A stretch of DNA of 64,000 nt, taken from Oricola cellulosilytica. GTDB lineage: Bacteria > Pseudomonadota > Alphaproteobacteria > Rhizobiales > Rhizobiaceae. This document shows positions 18,643-27,991 of the stretch, piece after piece. Made by a program: the position numbers and the translations under genes. The first letter of the stretch is position 1, and each line of letters opens with the position of its first letter. The stretch lies in contig NZ_JAINFK010000001.1 of the NCBI RefSeq assembly GCF_019966575.1, positions 819,626 through 883,625 on the forward strand, in the 5' to 3' direction. The notes beneath the pieces were generated by a model. That model had not been told where the DNA came from and did no database searches. It saw nothing but the letters and a program-made list of their open reading frames with translations.

Positions 18643-20651
18643 TCTGTTCCCGCTCTGAGTAGCCTTTCCAAGATGGCAGGGTCCCGAACTGGAAGGCTGC
18701 ACGTCTGATCAGTGCATAGATAGGCTCTTGGGCCCCCGAATTCCGCGCGGCCCGCTTCCGGTTTGATAAAGATATCCGTGCGACGGGGGTCCGGGTACTT
18801 TGAGGCCGTCGTCCAGAGAGGATCGACTTCGCGAGCCTCGCCACTAACCACAAGACGTTGCTTGGCTATCGCACTGTCGGCTGAGTTGATGAAGCCGGCC
18901 TGGCCGTATCGATTGGCAAGAATTCTGCCGGCGGCGTGAGAGGTAATTCGTTCGATCTCCGCGTCGAGTTCTCCGTCGTCTCGCACTAGCGAGAGGCGCG
19001 TAAGCGCTTCGATGACCTGCGCCGTGGCGGACGGATTTGCATCGTCGTTGTCATTCCAGGTGCTGATCGGGATATCAGACCGGCCGTGTTCTGCGAACAG
19101 ATACCCCATCTTCGATTCGTGGTCGTAATGATTTACCCGCAAAAGACGATGAAGCTCACGTGCCTGATCGACCAGGCATTCGTCACCACTGACCTCGTAA
19201 AGCGAGATGGCGGCGTTGATCATCGCGGCGTAGTCGGTTGCGAAACCGAAATCGCTCCTCTTGCGGCCATCACCGACATGGGCGAGCCTTCGGTTGGAAA
19301 GCATGTTCGTGAGAATGGCGTCGAATTTACTTCGGGCAACGTGCTGCCAAGATTCGGATCCGAAATAACGCCCAGCCTCGGCGATCCCGCGGATAGCAAA
19401 CCCGTTCCAGTCCGCCAAGACCTTGGTATCCCGTCCCGGTGGAATCCTCTCCTGTCTCGCTTCGAGGAGGGCGCGCAGTGAGGCGTCATGCGCCGTCACC
19501 GTTTCGGACGCTCGTTCCGGCTCCCGTCGAAGATCATACAGATTGAGGATCGTCTTACCTTCCCAGTTTCCGCCGTCGGTCACGCCAAAGGCGTCACGGA
19601 AAGTCGTTGCGTCGCGCGGAGAGAGGATCTGGGCGATCTGCGATGCTGTCCAGACATAATACTTCCCCTCCTCTCCTTCGGAGTCGGCGTCGAGACTTGC
19701 CGCGAAGCCGCCGGCGGGCGTCGTCATTTCACGCTCCAGCCAGGCAATTGTTCCGTCGATTCGCATACGGAACAATTCCTCACCGGTTTCGGCGTGTGCC
19801 CATAGGCAATGACGAATGAAATGGGCATTGTCGTAGAGCATCTTCTCGAAATGCGGAATCAGCCAGTTCTCGTCTACGGTATAGCGGGCGATACCTCCTC
19901 CGACGTGATCGTAGATCCCGCCTGTCGCGATCGCGGTAACGGTCTCGAGGAAACGGTTTCTCGCGATTTCATCACCGGTACGCCGCCAGCCTCGCCACAA
20001 AACTTCGAGAAATGGGGCGCTGGGAAATTTCGGCGCGCCCCTCAAGCCGGGGCTATTGGAGTCATAGAGCGCGGTGATTTGCTGGGTGAACGCATGGATT
20101 GTTTCATGTGAAACACTGACAGGCGAATCGTCACCGGCAAGCTTGTCGGTGAGATGGCCTTTCAGCAACTTTGCGCTGCTCTCGATCTCGGCGCGCCTGT
20201 TCTGAAAAGCGTCACTAACCGCGTTGAGGACATCGATAAAGCCGGGGCGGCCACAACGGCTGTGCTTTGGGAAATAGGTTCCGCCCCAAAACGGCTTTCC
20301 GTCGGGAGTTAACGCCATCGTCAGAGGCCATCCCCCGTGCTCACCCATTGCGGTCAGGGCAGCCATATAAATTTGGTCCAGGTCGGGCCTTTCCTCGCGG
20401 TCCACCTTTATGTTGACGAAGCGGGAGTTCATGAGCTCCGCAACATCGTTATCCTCGAAGCATTCATGTGCCATGACATGGCACCAATGGCAGGCCGCGT
20501 AGCCGATCGACAGAAGGATCGGTCTGTCGGCGTCCCGGGCGGCCTGAAGGGCGCCGTCCTCCCATTCTTGCCAGTGGACAGGATTGTCCTTGTGCTGCAG
20601 TAGATACGGGCTGGTCGAGCCGCCCAATCGGTTGGCGGAGATCACGGTCAA
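18633..20651 (-). CDS. Thioredoxin-fold/DUF255 protein (YyaL/SSP411 family)
   Basis: A 672-residue protein with an N-terminal thioredoxin-like domain, HKDNPVHWQEW and GYAACHWCHVMAHECFED with a CxxC pair (about residues 53-56), followed by an (alpha/alpha)6-barrel-like region related to N-acylglucosamine 2-epimerase folds. The family (DUF255, YyaL, human SPATA20) is widespread but its activity is not well established. A parS-like palindrome lies within the coding sequence at 20100-20115. It is divergent from mnmE across only about 30 bases. Confidence 0.93.
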   Translation of the reverse strand: MTVISANRLGGSTSPYLLQHKDNPVHWQEWEDGALQAARDADRPILLSIGYAACHWCHVMAHECFEDNDVAELMNSRFVNIKVDREERPDLDQIYMAALTAMGEHGGWPLTMALTPDGKPFWGGTYFPKHSRCGRPGFIDVLNAVSDAFQNRRAEIESSAKLLKGHLTDKLAGDDSPVSVSHETIHAFTQQITALYDSNSPGLRGAPKFPSAPFLEVLWRGWRRTGDEIARNRFLETVTAIATGGIYDHVGGGIARYTVDENWLIPHFEKMLYDNAHFIRHCLWAHAETGEELFRMRIDGTIAWLEREMTTPAGGFAASLDADSEGEEGKYYVWTASQIAQILSPRDATTFRDAFGVTDGGNWEGKTILNLYDLRREPERASETVTAHDASLRALLEARQERIPPGRDTKVLADWNGFAIRGIAEAGRYFGSESWQHVARSKFDAILTNMLSNRRLAHVGDGRKRSDFGFATDYAAMINAAISLYEVSGDECLVDQARELHRLLRVNHYDHESKMGYLFAEHGRSDIPISTWNDNDDANPSATAQVIEALTRLSLVRDDGELDAEIERITSHAAGRILANRYGQAGFINSADSAIAKQRLVVSGEAREVDPLWTTASKYPDPRRTDIFIKPEAGRAEFGGPRAYLCTDQTCSLPVRDPAILERLLRAGTESG
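20100..20115. other. parS-like site 2 (inside the DUF255 gene)
   Basis: TGTTTCATGTGAAACA differs from the consensus TGTTTCACGTGAAACA at one central position. It is embedded in an open reading frame about 4.8 kb from the probable origin. Lower certainty than the sites near mnmG because the central CACGTG is altered. Confidence 0.65.
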
Positions 20652-20683
20652 CGAACTGCTCCTGGATTTCCTTGGGAATGCAT

Positions 20684-21988
20684 ATGGATACCATCTACGC
20701 CTTGTCGAGCGGAAACACGCCTTCCGGTGTGGCGGTTATTCGCGTGTCTGGAGGCGGGAGTCGGGATATCGTCGAGCTGCACGCAGGTGACTTGCCGGCG
20801 CCGCGATCGGCGATTCTACGGTTGATTCGCGACCGGAATGGAAATCCGATTGACCGGGGGATTGTGCTCTGGTTCCCGGGTCCCGGAAGTTTCACGGGTG
20901 AAGACTGCGCGGAATTTCATCTTCACGGCGGGCGCGCCGTGGTGGACAGGATGCTTGAGGAACTGGGAGCACACCCCGATTCCCGCATGGCCGAGGCCGG
21001 TGAGTTTTCACGTCGGGCGTTTGTGAACGGCAAGTTTGACCTGACCGAGGCGGAGGGACTTGCGGACCTGATTGCGTCGGAGACGGAGGCACAGCGCGTG
21101 CTGGCCTTGGCACAGGCATCTGGAGCTCTTCACGATTTGTACAAGGGTTGGCGGGCGAGGCTGCTGCATGGCCAAGCCATGATCGCCGCCGAGATAGATT
21201 TCGCCGATGAAGAAGATGTTCCCGGCTCAGTGTCGGCTGAGATCTGGGACGATATGGCGAGTTTGGCAGAGGAGATGCATATCCATCTTGGCGAAGCTCG
21301 GCGGGGTTCGGCTATACGGGAGGGATTTCGAATTGCTATCGTTGGCCCGCCAAACGCCGGGAAGTCTAGTCTTCTAAACGCGCTGGCTGGCAGTGATGTT
21401 ACGATCGTGTCTGACGAGCCGGGAACGACGCGCGATGCGATAGAGGTCCGGCTCTCGATCGCCGGACACCTAGTACTTGTTATCGACACGGCGGGGATCA
21501 GAGAAGGAGCCGAGAAGATCGAAGCGGAAGGGATCCGTCGCGCGTTTGTTCGCGCAGCTGACGCCGATCTGGTCCTGCACCTTTCAGAAACGGGTTCCTG
21601 GTCGGTCCTCGGAGGCGTTGACGAAGACCGGATATGGCGCGTTCGGTCCAAGCGCGACGTTTCCGGTTCGTGTAACGTGGGCCACGAGGTTGCGGTGTCG
21701 ACGAAGACGTCCGATGGTTTGCAGGGGCTTCTGGCTATGCTTGAGGAGCATCTCGCGGCGGTCTTGAGCGTTGATGCGATCACATTGCCAACGCGGCAGC
21801 GGCACTTCGATAATGTTAAACGGTCCCTCGAGGATCTCAAGACTGCGCTGGAAAATGATGCCGATGCGTTGGAGATACGGGCCGAGGCGCTTCGGGTGTC
21901 CGCCGACTATCTGGGCCGTATCATTGGGCATTCCGGCGTTGAGGATATTCTCGGCATCATATTTTCGGAATTTTGTGTCGGTAAATGA
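20684..21988 (+). CDS. mnmE: tRNA modification GTPase MnmE
   Basis: MnmE with MnmG installs the 5-carboxymethylaminomethyl group on wobble U34 of certain tRNAs. The protein has the N-terminal formyl-THF-binding domain (DTIYALSSGNTPSGVAVIR), G1 GPPNAGKSSLLNAL (about residue 221), DTAGIRE (G3), and the C-terminal EFCVGK with the conserved Cys. At the G4 position the sequence is SKRD rather than NKxD. Starts at 20672 (TTG), 20678 or 20684 are possible; GGGA at 20674-20677 best serves 20684 (434 residues). parS-like sites lie just downstream. Confidence 0.94.
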   Translation: MDTIYALSSGNTPSGVAVIRVSGGGSRDIVELHAGDLPAPRSAILRLIRDRNGNPIDRGIVLWFPGPGSFTGEDCAEFHLHGGRAVVDRMLEELGAHPDSRMAEAGEFSRRAFVNGKFDLTEAEGLADLIASETEAQRVLALAQASGALHDLYKGWRARLLHGQAMIAAEIDFADEEDVPGSVSAEIWDDMASLAEEMHIHLGEARRGSAIREGFRIAIVGPPNAGKSSLLNALAGSDVTIVSDEPGTTRDAIEVRLSIAGHLVLVIDTAGIREGAEKIEAEGIRRAFVRAADADLVLHLSETGSWSVLGGVDEDRIWRVRSKRDVSGSCNVGHEVAVSTKTSDGLQGLLAMLEEHLAAVLSVDAITLPTRQRHFDNVKRSLEDLKTALENDADALEIRAEALRVSADYLGRIIGHSGVEDILGIIFSEFCVGK

Positions 21989-22004
21989 TGATTCACGTGA
22001 AACA
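21989..22004. other. parS-like site 3 (just after mnmE)
   Basis: TGATTCACGTGAAACA differs from the parS consensus at one outer position and begins immediately after the mnmE stop. It lies 59 bases (start to start) from the perfect site 4 in the same intergenic gap, about 6.5 kb from the probable origin. Confidence 0.85.
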
Positions 22005-22047
22005 TCAATTGCTCTGCTACGCGGTATTCGCGGACGCCAGTGCGGTT

Positions 22048-22063
22048 TGTTTCACGTGAAACA
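22048..22063. other. parS site 4 (perfect, between mnmE and mnmG)
   Basis: TGTTTCACGTGAAACA is a perfect 16-base palindrome identical to the Bacillus-type parS consensus that alphaproteobacterial ParB proteins also recognise. It is intergenic and upstream of the mnmG-rsmG-parA-parB run. Confidence 0.95.
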
Positions 22064-22126
22064 TGACTGGCTTGACAGCGTCGATTGGCGGAGCCAAACA
22101 GCGGCGTTCGGAATCAGAGATATCTC

Positions 22127-24004
22127 ATGAACCATGAGTTCGATGTCATTGTTATCGGAGGTGGTCACGCAGGCTGCGAGGCAGCGCGCGCGTCGGCGGC
22201 GACAGGCGCCCGGACAGCGCTTGTAACGCACTCACGCGATACGATCGGGGTCATGTCCTGCAATCCGGCGATAGGCGGGCTGGGAAAGGGGCACCTGGTA
22301 CGTGAGATCGATGCGTTTGATGGCTTGATGGGCCGCGTCGCGGACGCCGCAGGGATTCAGTTCCGGATGCTCAACCGTCGAAAGGGACCAGCGGTACGCG
22401 GGCCGCGGGCTCAGGCGGACCGGAGTCTTTATCGTCGGGCAATGGAGGAGGAGATCGGCGCGATCGACGGTCTCACGGTGGTCGAGGGCGAGGTCGCCGA
22501 TGTAGCGCTCGCAGCCGATGGCGTTGTCCGAGGCGTGGTTACGGCCGCCGGCGCTGCGTTCTCTTGCCGAGCGGTTGTATTGACCACGGGAACCTTCCTG
22601 CGGGGATTGATTCATATTGGCGAACGTCAAATCCCGGCCGGACGGTTGGGGGAGGGGCCGAGCACAGGACTCTCGTCAACGCTGGAGCGCCTCGGCGTGC
22701 CGCTTGCTCGGTTGAAGACCGGCACGCCGCCGCGATTAGACGGGCGAACCATTGATTGGAGTGCCCTCGAGGCGCAGAGAGCCGATGAAAATCCAATTTC
22801 CTTTTCTTTCCTGACAGAGAAGATTGCCAATCGTCAGATTGAATGCGGGATTACGCGAACGACCGCGGCTTCCCACGAGGTCATCCGGAGTAACCTCCGC
22901 CGCAGCGCTATGTATTCGGGAAGCATCAAGGGCACCGGACCGCGCTACTGCCCCTCGATTGAAGACAAGATCGTGAAATTCGGAGAGCGGGATGGCCATC
23001 AGATATTCCTCGAACCGGAAGGGCTTGATGACCACACCGTCTATCCCAATGGCATATCGACATCGCTGCCGGAGGCGGTCCAGGCCGAGTTGCTGAAGAC
23101 CATCCCGGGCCTTGAACGCGCTGCGATTCTACAGCCGGGCTACGCCATCGAATACGATCACGTGGATCCACGGGCGCTCGAGCCAACGCTGGCACTGCGC
23201 GGAGTCGAGGGTTTCTATCTGGCGGGCCAAATCAACGGGACGACTGGTTACGAGGAAGCTGCCGCCCAAGGCTTGGTTGCAGGAATCAATGCGGGTCGGC
23301 TGGCCGGCGCGCTAGACCCCGTCGTATTTTCCCGGACGGACTCGTATATCGGCGTGATGGTCGACGATCTCGTTACACGCGGCGTATCGGAGCCGTACCG
23401 TATGTTCACGTCACGAGCCGAATATCGGCTCTCGCTCCGTGTCGACAATGCGGATCTCAGGCTGACGCCAAGGGCGATGGCCCTGGGTGTCGTCGGTTCG
23501 CGCCGTCGATCAGCATTCGAATCCATGTCCGAAGCGCTTTCCAAAGCGCGCGCAGTTGCCATGGATGGCCAGTTTTCTCCGCAGGAGGCCAATCGATTCG
23601 GTCTCGAAATCAACGAAGATGGCGTTCGGCGATCCGGCTACGATCTGCTCTCGTATCCGTCGGTCTCCATGCCTGACCTGATCCGTATCCTCCCCGAACT
23701 GGGTGAATTTTCGGCCGATACGCTGGAGCGCCTCGAGATCGAGGCGCAATACGCAGTCTATCTGCGGCGGCAGGCCGCGGAGATCGCAACGGTGAAGAAG
23801 GAGGAATTGACGGAAATTCCCCCGGATCTCGAATATGGGCGGATTGCGGGACTTTCGAACGAGTTGCGGCAGAAGCTTGACCTTCGGAGGCCGGAAACGC
23901 TTGCGGCGGCGCAGCGTATCGAAGGAATGACTCCGGCTGCGATAGGGTTGATCCTGGCGCATGTGCAGCAGCGTGCCCGCGCCGTGAAGTCGAGAGTGGC
24001 CTAA
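22127..24004 (+). CDS. mnmG: tRNA uridine-5-carboxymethylaminomethyl modification enzyme MnmG (GidA)
   Basis: MnmG is the FAD-dependent partner of MnmE. The 625-residue protein starts [20 protein letters not shown] with the dinucleotide-binding motif, followed by [35 protein letters not shown], the [14 protein letters not shown] motif, and [19 protein letters not shown]. Length is normal. The longer frame back to 22085 is not needed. The rsmG frame begins one base after its stop. Confidence 0.97.
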   Translation: MNHEFDVIVIGGGHAGCEAARASAATGARTALVTHSRDTIGVMSCNPAIGGLGKGHLVREIDAFDGLMGRVADAAGIQFRMLNRRKGPAVRGPRAQADRSLYRRAMEEEIGAIDGLTVVEGEVADVALAADGVVRGVVTAAGAAFSCRAVVLTTGTFLRGLIHIGERQIPAGRLGEGPSTGLSSTLERLGVPLARLKTGTPPRLDGRTIDWSALEAQRADENPISFSFLTEKIANRQIECGITRTTAASHEVIRSNLRRSAMYSGSIKGTGPRYCPSIEDKIVKFGERDGHQIFLEPEGLDDHTVYPNGISTSLPEAVQAELLKTIPGLERAAILQPGYAIEYDHVDPRALEPTLALRGVEGFYLAGQINGTTGYEEAAAQGLVAGINAGRLAGALDPVVFSRTDSYIGVMVDDLVTRGVSEPYRMFTSRAEYRLSLRVDNADLRLTPRAMALGVVGSRRRSAFESMSEALSKARAVAMDGQFSPQEANRFGLEINEDGVRRSGYDLLSYPSVSMPDLIRILPELGEFSADTLERLEIEAQYAVYLRRQAAEIATVKKEELTEIPPDLEYGRIAGLSNELRQKLDLRRPETLAAAQRIEGMTPAAIGLILAHVQQRARAVKSRVA

Positions 24005-24005
24005 G

Positions 24006-24641
24006 TTGTTGCAAACGAAAGACTTTCAAGCGGCATATGCGGGGAGCGTTTCACGTGAAACGCTCCACAGGTTGGAGCTCTTCGCCGATCTTTATGCAAA
24101 ATGGACCCCACGGATCAACCTTACGGCTCCTTCCACGCACGGGGATTTTTGGACGCGCCACATCGGCGACAGTGCCCAACTTCTGGAACTGGCGCCGGAT
24201 GCAAAGCATTGGATCGATCTTGGGTCCGGCGGCGGATTCCCGGGCATGGTCGTCGCAATATTGCTCGAGAATTCCCAAGACCGGAAGGTGGAATTGGTGG
24301 AAAGCAACCGAAAGAAAACCAGCTTCCTGCACGTGGTGAAAACGCAATGTGCGCCCTCATGCGTAATTCGTTCGGAACGTATTGAGGCCGTGGTCGCTCG
24401 TACAGAAGCACCGGATATCGTGACCGCACGCGCCTTGGCGCCACTGCCCGCCCTGATCGAGATGATCGCTCCGTGGGCAAGGGCGGGCGCCCGGGCGCTG
24501 TTGCACAAAGGCCGTGGATACGCGGCGGAGATTGCAGAAAGCCGTGCAAAATGGGAATTCGATCTGGTAGAGCATAGGAGTCGCGTCGATGCAGATTCCG
24601 TTGTTCTCGAAGTTGCGAACCTGCGCCCGGCACTGAACTAA
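24006..24641 (+). CDS. rsmG: 16S rRNA (guanine-527 N7)-methyltransferase RsmG (GidB)
   Basis: RsmG methylates G527 of 16S rRNA using S-adenosylmethionine. The 211-residue protein has [30 protein letters not shown] (SAM site, about residue 65) and [11 protein letters not shown]. No ATG lies in frame at the 5' end; translation probably starts at TTG 24006 or 24009, directly after the mnmG stop, so coupling is likely. The N-terminal VSRET sequence is encoded by a parS-like palindrome (24047-24062). Confidence 0.94.
   Translation: MLQTKDFQAAYAGSVSRETLHRLELFADLYAKWTPRINLTAPSTHGDFWTRHIGDSAQLLELAPDAKHWIDLGSGGGFPGMVVAILLENSQDRKVELVESNRKKTSFLHVVKTQCAPSCVIRSERIEAVVARTEAPDIVTARALAPLPALIEMIAPWARAGARALLHKGRGYAAEIAESRAKWEFDLVEHRSRVDADSVVLEVANLRPALN
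24047..24062. other. parS-like site 5 (inside rsmG)
   Basis: CGTTTCACGTGAAACG keeps a perfect palindrome and the full central 14 bases of the consensus, differing only at the two outermost positions. It lies within the rsmG coding sequence and is read there as Val-Ser-Arg-Glu-Thr. Confidence 0.85.
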
Positions 24642-24663
24642 ACGCTTATTTTCCGAGGAAGAG

Positions 24664-25452
24664 ATGGCGCATTCGTGCCGGGTGATCACGATAGCGAACC
24701 AGAAAGGCGGCGTGGGAAAGACTACGACCGCCATTAATCTGGCCACAGCCTTGGCGGCGATCGGCGAGCGCGTGCTGATCGTCGATCTCGATCCTCAGGG
24801 GAATGCGAGCACCGGTCTTGGCATTGATCGCGAGGATCGAGAGATTTCCTCCTATAATGTCATTCTGGGCGAGGCCGATGTCGTGGATGCAGCCATTCCG
24901 ACCGCCGTTCCGAATTTGTCGGTCGTTCCGTCAACGATGGATCTGCTCGGTGTTGAAATGGAAATCTCGCAACGGGAAGACCGAGTCTTCAGAATGAAGT
25001 CTGCGCTTACCCGCGTGTCGGGCCGGTTCACCTATATCTTGGTGGATTGTCCGCCGTCACTCAATTTGCTGACGTTGAACGCGATGGCCGCCGCAAATTC
25101 CGTTCTGGTCCCCCTGCAGTGTGAATTTTTCGCCTTGGAAGGCTTGAGCCAGCTGCTCAGTACCGTCGAACAGGTGCGACGTAGCATCAACCCAACGTTA
25201 TCCATCCAGGGTATCGTCTTGACCATGTTCGACAAGCGCAACAATTTGGCTCTTCAAGTGGTCGAGGATGTACGAACCCACATGGGCGATAAGGTGTACG
25301 ACACCGTCATTCCTCGCAATGTGCGGGTGTCTGAGGCGCCATCCCACGGCAAACCCGCGATCCTCTACGATTTGAATTGCGCCGGCAGTCAAGCCTATCT
25401 CCAACTCGCTTCGGAGGTGATCCGTCGCGAGCGGCATCTAACTGCGGCTTAA
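24664..25452 (+). CDS. parA: Chromosome partitioning ATPase ParA
   Basis: ParA is the Walker-type ATPase that moves ParB-parS complexes. The 262-residue protein has [20 protein letters not shown] (deviant Walker A), [31 protein letters not shown], and [14 protein letters not shown]. It lacks an N-terminal DNA-binding domain, as expected for a chromosomal ParA (Soj type). parB follows after 15 bases. Confidence 0.97.
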   Translation: MAHSCRVITIANQKGGVGKTTTAINLATALAAIGERVLIVDLDPQGNASTGLGIDREDREISSYNVILGEADVVDAAIPTAVPNLSVVPSTMDLLGVEMEISQREDRVFRMKSALTRVSGRFTYILVDCPPSLNLLTLNAMAAANSVLVPLQCEFFALEGLSQLLSTVEQVRRSINPTLSIQGIVLTMFDKRNNLALQVVEDVRTHMGDKVYDTVIPRNVRVSEAPSHGKPAILYDLNCAGSQAYLQLASEVIRRERHLTAA

Positions 25453-25467
25453 CCAGAGAGCATCAGA

Positions 25468-26355
25468 ATGGCAGAAGAAGCTTCCCGCAAAAGGCTCGGA
25501 CGCGGACTTGCGGCGCTGATCGGCGAGATGGACGCTCCCGCGGAGAGTGCGCCGGCGCCCCTGGCCAGTGACAGGACAATGCCGGTCGAGTTCGTTCACC
25601 GGAATCGCGATAATCCGCGCCGGGAGTTCTCCGACGAGGAGCTTAACGATCTCGCAAGTTCGATACGCGAACATGGCATCCTGCAGCCAGTTGTCGTGCG
25701 TCCATGGCCTGATGATCTCGGCGGAAATTTCCAGATCATCGCGGGTGAACGCCGCTGGCGCGCGGCGCAGCGCGCAGGGCTCACAGAGATCCCGGTTATT
25801 GTGCGTGACGTCGACGACAAAACCGCGCTGGAACTTGCAATCATCGAAAACGTCCAGCGGTCCGATCTCAATCCGATCGAAGAGGCGGCAGGGTATCAGA
25901 GACTGATCGACGAACACGATTACAGTCAAGCGGAACTCGGAGATGTGATCGGGAAGAGCCGGAGCCACGTCGCCAACACCTTGCGTCTGCTGAAGCTGCC
26001 CTTGGCGGTGCAGGAACACGTTCAGCACGGAGAGCTTTCGGCAGGCCACGCGCGCGCATTAGTGACCGCGAAAGAACCCGACACGCTTGCACGGCGGATC
26101 ATCAACGAGGGGCTGTCGGTGCGCCAAGCGGAATCGCTCGCTCAGGATTCGTCGGCTGGCACAAAAAACCGCGGAAGCCGGCCGACGGCGCAGCCTGAAA
26201 AGGACGCCGATACGCTTGCGCTCGAGAAGCTCTTGACGGACCAGCTCGGCCTGCGTGTTTCGATCGTACATGGCGGCAAGGGCGGAGAAGTTCGAATTCG
26301 CTACAGCGCCCTTGAGCAGCTTGATTCCCTTTGTCACAGGCTGCAGGGTCTTTAG
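25468..26355 (+). CDS. parB: Chromosome partitioning protein ParB
   Basis: ParB is the CTP-hydrolysing clamp that loads at parS and spreads. The 295-residue protein has the N-terminal ParA-activating segment KRLGRGLAALIGEMD, the CTP-binding GERRWRAAQRAGL (about residue 95), the helix-turn-helix YSQAELGDVIGKSRSHVANTLRLLKLP, and a C-terminal dimer domain ending RIRYSALEQLDSLCHRL. Its likely target sites are the five palindromes in this window. Confidence 0.97.
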   Translation: MAEEASRKRLGRGLAALIGEMDAPAESAPAPLASDRTMPVEFVHRNRDNPRREFSDEELNDLASSIREHGILQPVVVRPWPDDLGGNFQIIAGERRWRAAQRAGLTEIPVIVRDVDDKTALELAIIENVQRSDLNPIEEAAGYQRLIDEHDYSQAELGDVIGKSRSHVANTLRLLKLPLAVQEHVQHGELSAGHARALVTAKEPDTLARRIINEGLSVRQAESLAQDSSAGTKNRGSRPTAQPEKDADTLALEKLLTDQLGLRVSIVHGGKGGEVRIRYSALEQLDSLCHRLQGL

Positions 26356-26382
26356 TCGCCTAAATTTTTTCGGCCGAACCTT

Positions 26383-27420
26383 CTAGCGGCGGCGTGCGCT
26401 TTGTATGGTAATCGCCAATAGTGTCGTCCGCGCGATAGCAACGGAAAGTGCGGATTTCATACGGCTTTCGAGTGTGCACTCCTGCAGGCGTTTCAATGCA
26501 TTGCGGATTCCAATGTGTGTCCAGCGGCTTAGAGCCGATTCGACCGTCTTGCGCCGCGAAAAAAATACCGGTGGGCGAGCCGTAGCGATCACGGAGGCGG
26601 GAGACCGCCTCGAGATATCCATTTCCGAACGCAGGACGTCCAGCTGTTGAAACTGCCGGATCGCCGCGGCTAGAAGCGGCGCCGGGTTGGAGCCGGCTGA
26701 AACAAACGCCTGCATCGCGGAATCGAAAGCAGGGAGATCTCCGATGATAACCGCATCGACAACGTCGTCGAAGGAAATAGCCGACGCATCGCCCATGCAT
26801 GCCCTCGCCATTTCCAGCGTGATCTCGTCTTCGTTGCGGGCGTACAGCATGAGCTTTTCGAGTTCACCCCGAGATGCTCGCCTGTCTCCACCGATGTGTT
26901 CCTGGATATAGCGGCGCGCGTCTGTTGAAAGCCGCTTGCCGGACTCGGCCACCGCCGAATCGATCAAAGCGTTCAGTCCCTGGGGGGAATCGGAATAGCA
27001 GGGCAATGTGACGCCTGCTTTCGATTTTTCGACTATTGCCCGCAAGGCGGTGCCTTTTTTAAGATCCCCGGCCTCGATGATAACATTTACGGCTTCGGGC
27101 GGATCGGTAAGCAATCCGGATATTACGGCCGATATTTCCTTGTGACTGCCGACATTGCGAAGCCATATCAGACGGTCGCCACCGAACATCGCGACGGTGT
27201 AGGCTTCATCCGTAAGGCGTGCCGGGTCGCCGACGAGTTCCGACGCATCCAGCTTGATGACCGAAAAGGCGTCATTCAGATCGATGCCTGACTTTCTTGC
27301 GAGGAATTCAGCGCGCTCGGATACAAGGCCGCGATCCGGGCCGTAGACGAGAAAGAGAGAGTGACTCGAATCCGGATTATGCAGATAGCGCTCGACGTCG
27401 CCGGCCTTGAGTTCAGCCAA
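26383..27420 (-). CDS. holA: DNA polymerase III delta subunit
   Basis: HolA opens the sliding clamp within the clamp loader. The 345-residue protein has the N-terminal FLVYGPDRGLVSERAEFLA, the GGDRLIWLRNV segment, LPCYSDSPQGLNALIDSAVAE split over two helices, IGGDRRASRGELEKLMLY, and a helical C-terminal collar domain. It lies downstream of lptE on the minus strand and converges with parB across 27 bases; TTCGGCCGAA there is too short for a firm terminator call. Confidence 0.93.
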   Translation of the reverse strand: MAELKAGDVERYLHNPDSSHSLFLVYGPDRGLVSERAEFLARKSGIDLNDAFSVIKLDASELVGDPARLTDEAYTVAMFGGDRLIWLRNVGSHKEISAVISGLLTDPPEAVNVIIEAGDLKKGTALRAIVEKSKAGVTLPCYSDSPQGLNALIDSAVAESGKRLSTDARRYIQEHIGGDRRASRGELEKLMLYARNEDEITLEMARACMGDASAISFDDVVDAVIIGDLPAFDSAMQAFVSAGSNPAPLLAAAIRQFQQLDVLRSEMDISRRSPASVIATARPPVFFSRRKTVESALSRWTHIGIRNALKRLQECTLESRMKSALSVAIARTTLLAITIQSARRR

Positions 27421-27434
27421 ATGCGTTCATCCCC

Positions 27435-27965
27435 TCAGCGCAGTCGCGCGAGATCCGCTGCCAGCAACGCCCGCACCTGCTCTGCCACTTCGCGAGCTGC
27501 ACGGTTTTCGGCATCCCGCTCGGCGCGGGTGTTGGCAAACTCCTGCACAGAAATATCATACGATGCCGAAGCCATCGTCTGCCGCGAGGAAAGGAGCCTG
27601 TTGTCAGCCGACTTCCGCAACGCATAACGAGCGGTCACGTCCACCGTTCGTGAGGTTGGCTCGCCATCGCGGCCCTCCCCACTCCGCTGAATCACGAAAG
27701 CGCTCCTCGAGGTCGACGCGACATCTAGGCTGACTTCGAACTCGGCGCTAGACGGCTGGCCGGAACCACCGTTGAGCAGGAAGATCAATTCGTTGCGTAG
27801 TTCTTGGCCGATACGGTCCTCAGCAGGCTCAATGTATATCGATGAGATCGGCGCAGCGAAAGCGGACACGGTCGCGGTCCCGGGCGCATAGAGGGGCTGA
27901 ACCGTACACCCGGAGGATAGCATTGCCAGGGCGGCGATCGTTATCGTCAGGCGACGGCGTTTCAT
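27435..27965 (-). CDS. lptE: LPS-assembly lipoprotein LptE
   Basis: LptE is the outer-membrane lipoprotein that plugs the LPS translocon LptD. The 176-residue protein starts MKRRRLTITIAALAMLSSGC with a lipoprotein signal peptide, and the lipid-bearing Cys is followed by TVQPLYA, the sequence typical of rhizobial LptE. An alternative GTG start at 27995 overlaps the leuS stop (GTGA) and would add ten residues before the signal peptide; the ATG at 27965 is preferred. leuS-lptE-holA is a common proteobacterial order. Confidence 0.93.
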   Translation of the reverse strand: MKRRRLTITIAALAMLSSGCTVQPLYAPGTATVSAFAAPISSIYIEPAEDRIGQELRNELIFLLNGGSGQPSSAEFEVSLDVASTSRSAFVIQRSGEGRDGEPTSRTVDVTARYALRKSADNRLLSSRQTMASASYDISVQEFANTRAERDAENRAAREVAEQVRALLAADLARLR

Positions 27966-27991
27966 CGAAGCATCAGCTTTCCGGTCGTGGG

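Noticed and set aside
20684-21988. MnmE as a pseudogene because of the altered G4 motif
   Set aside because: The frame is intact, all other motifs and the C-terminal CVGK are present, and length is normal.
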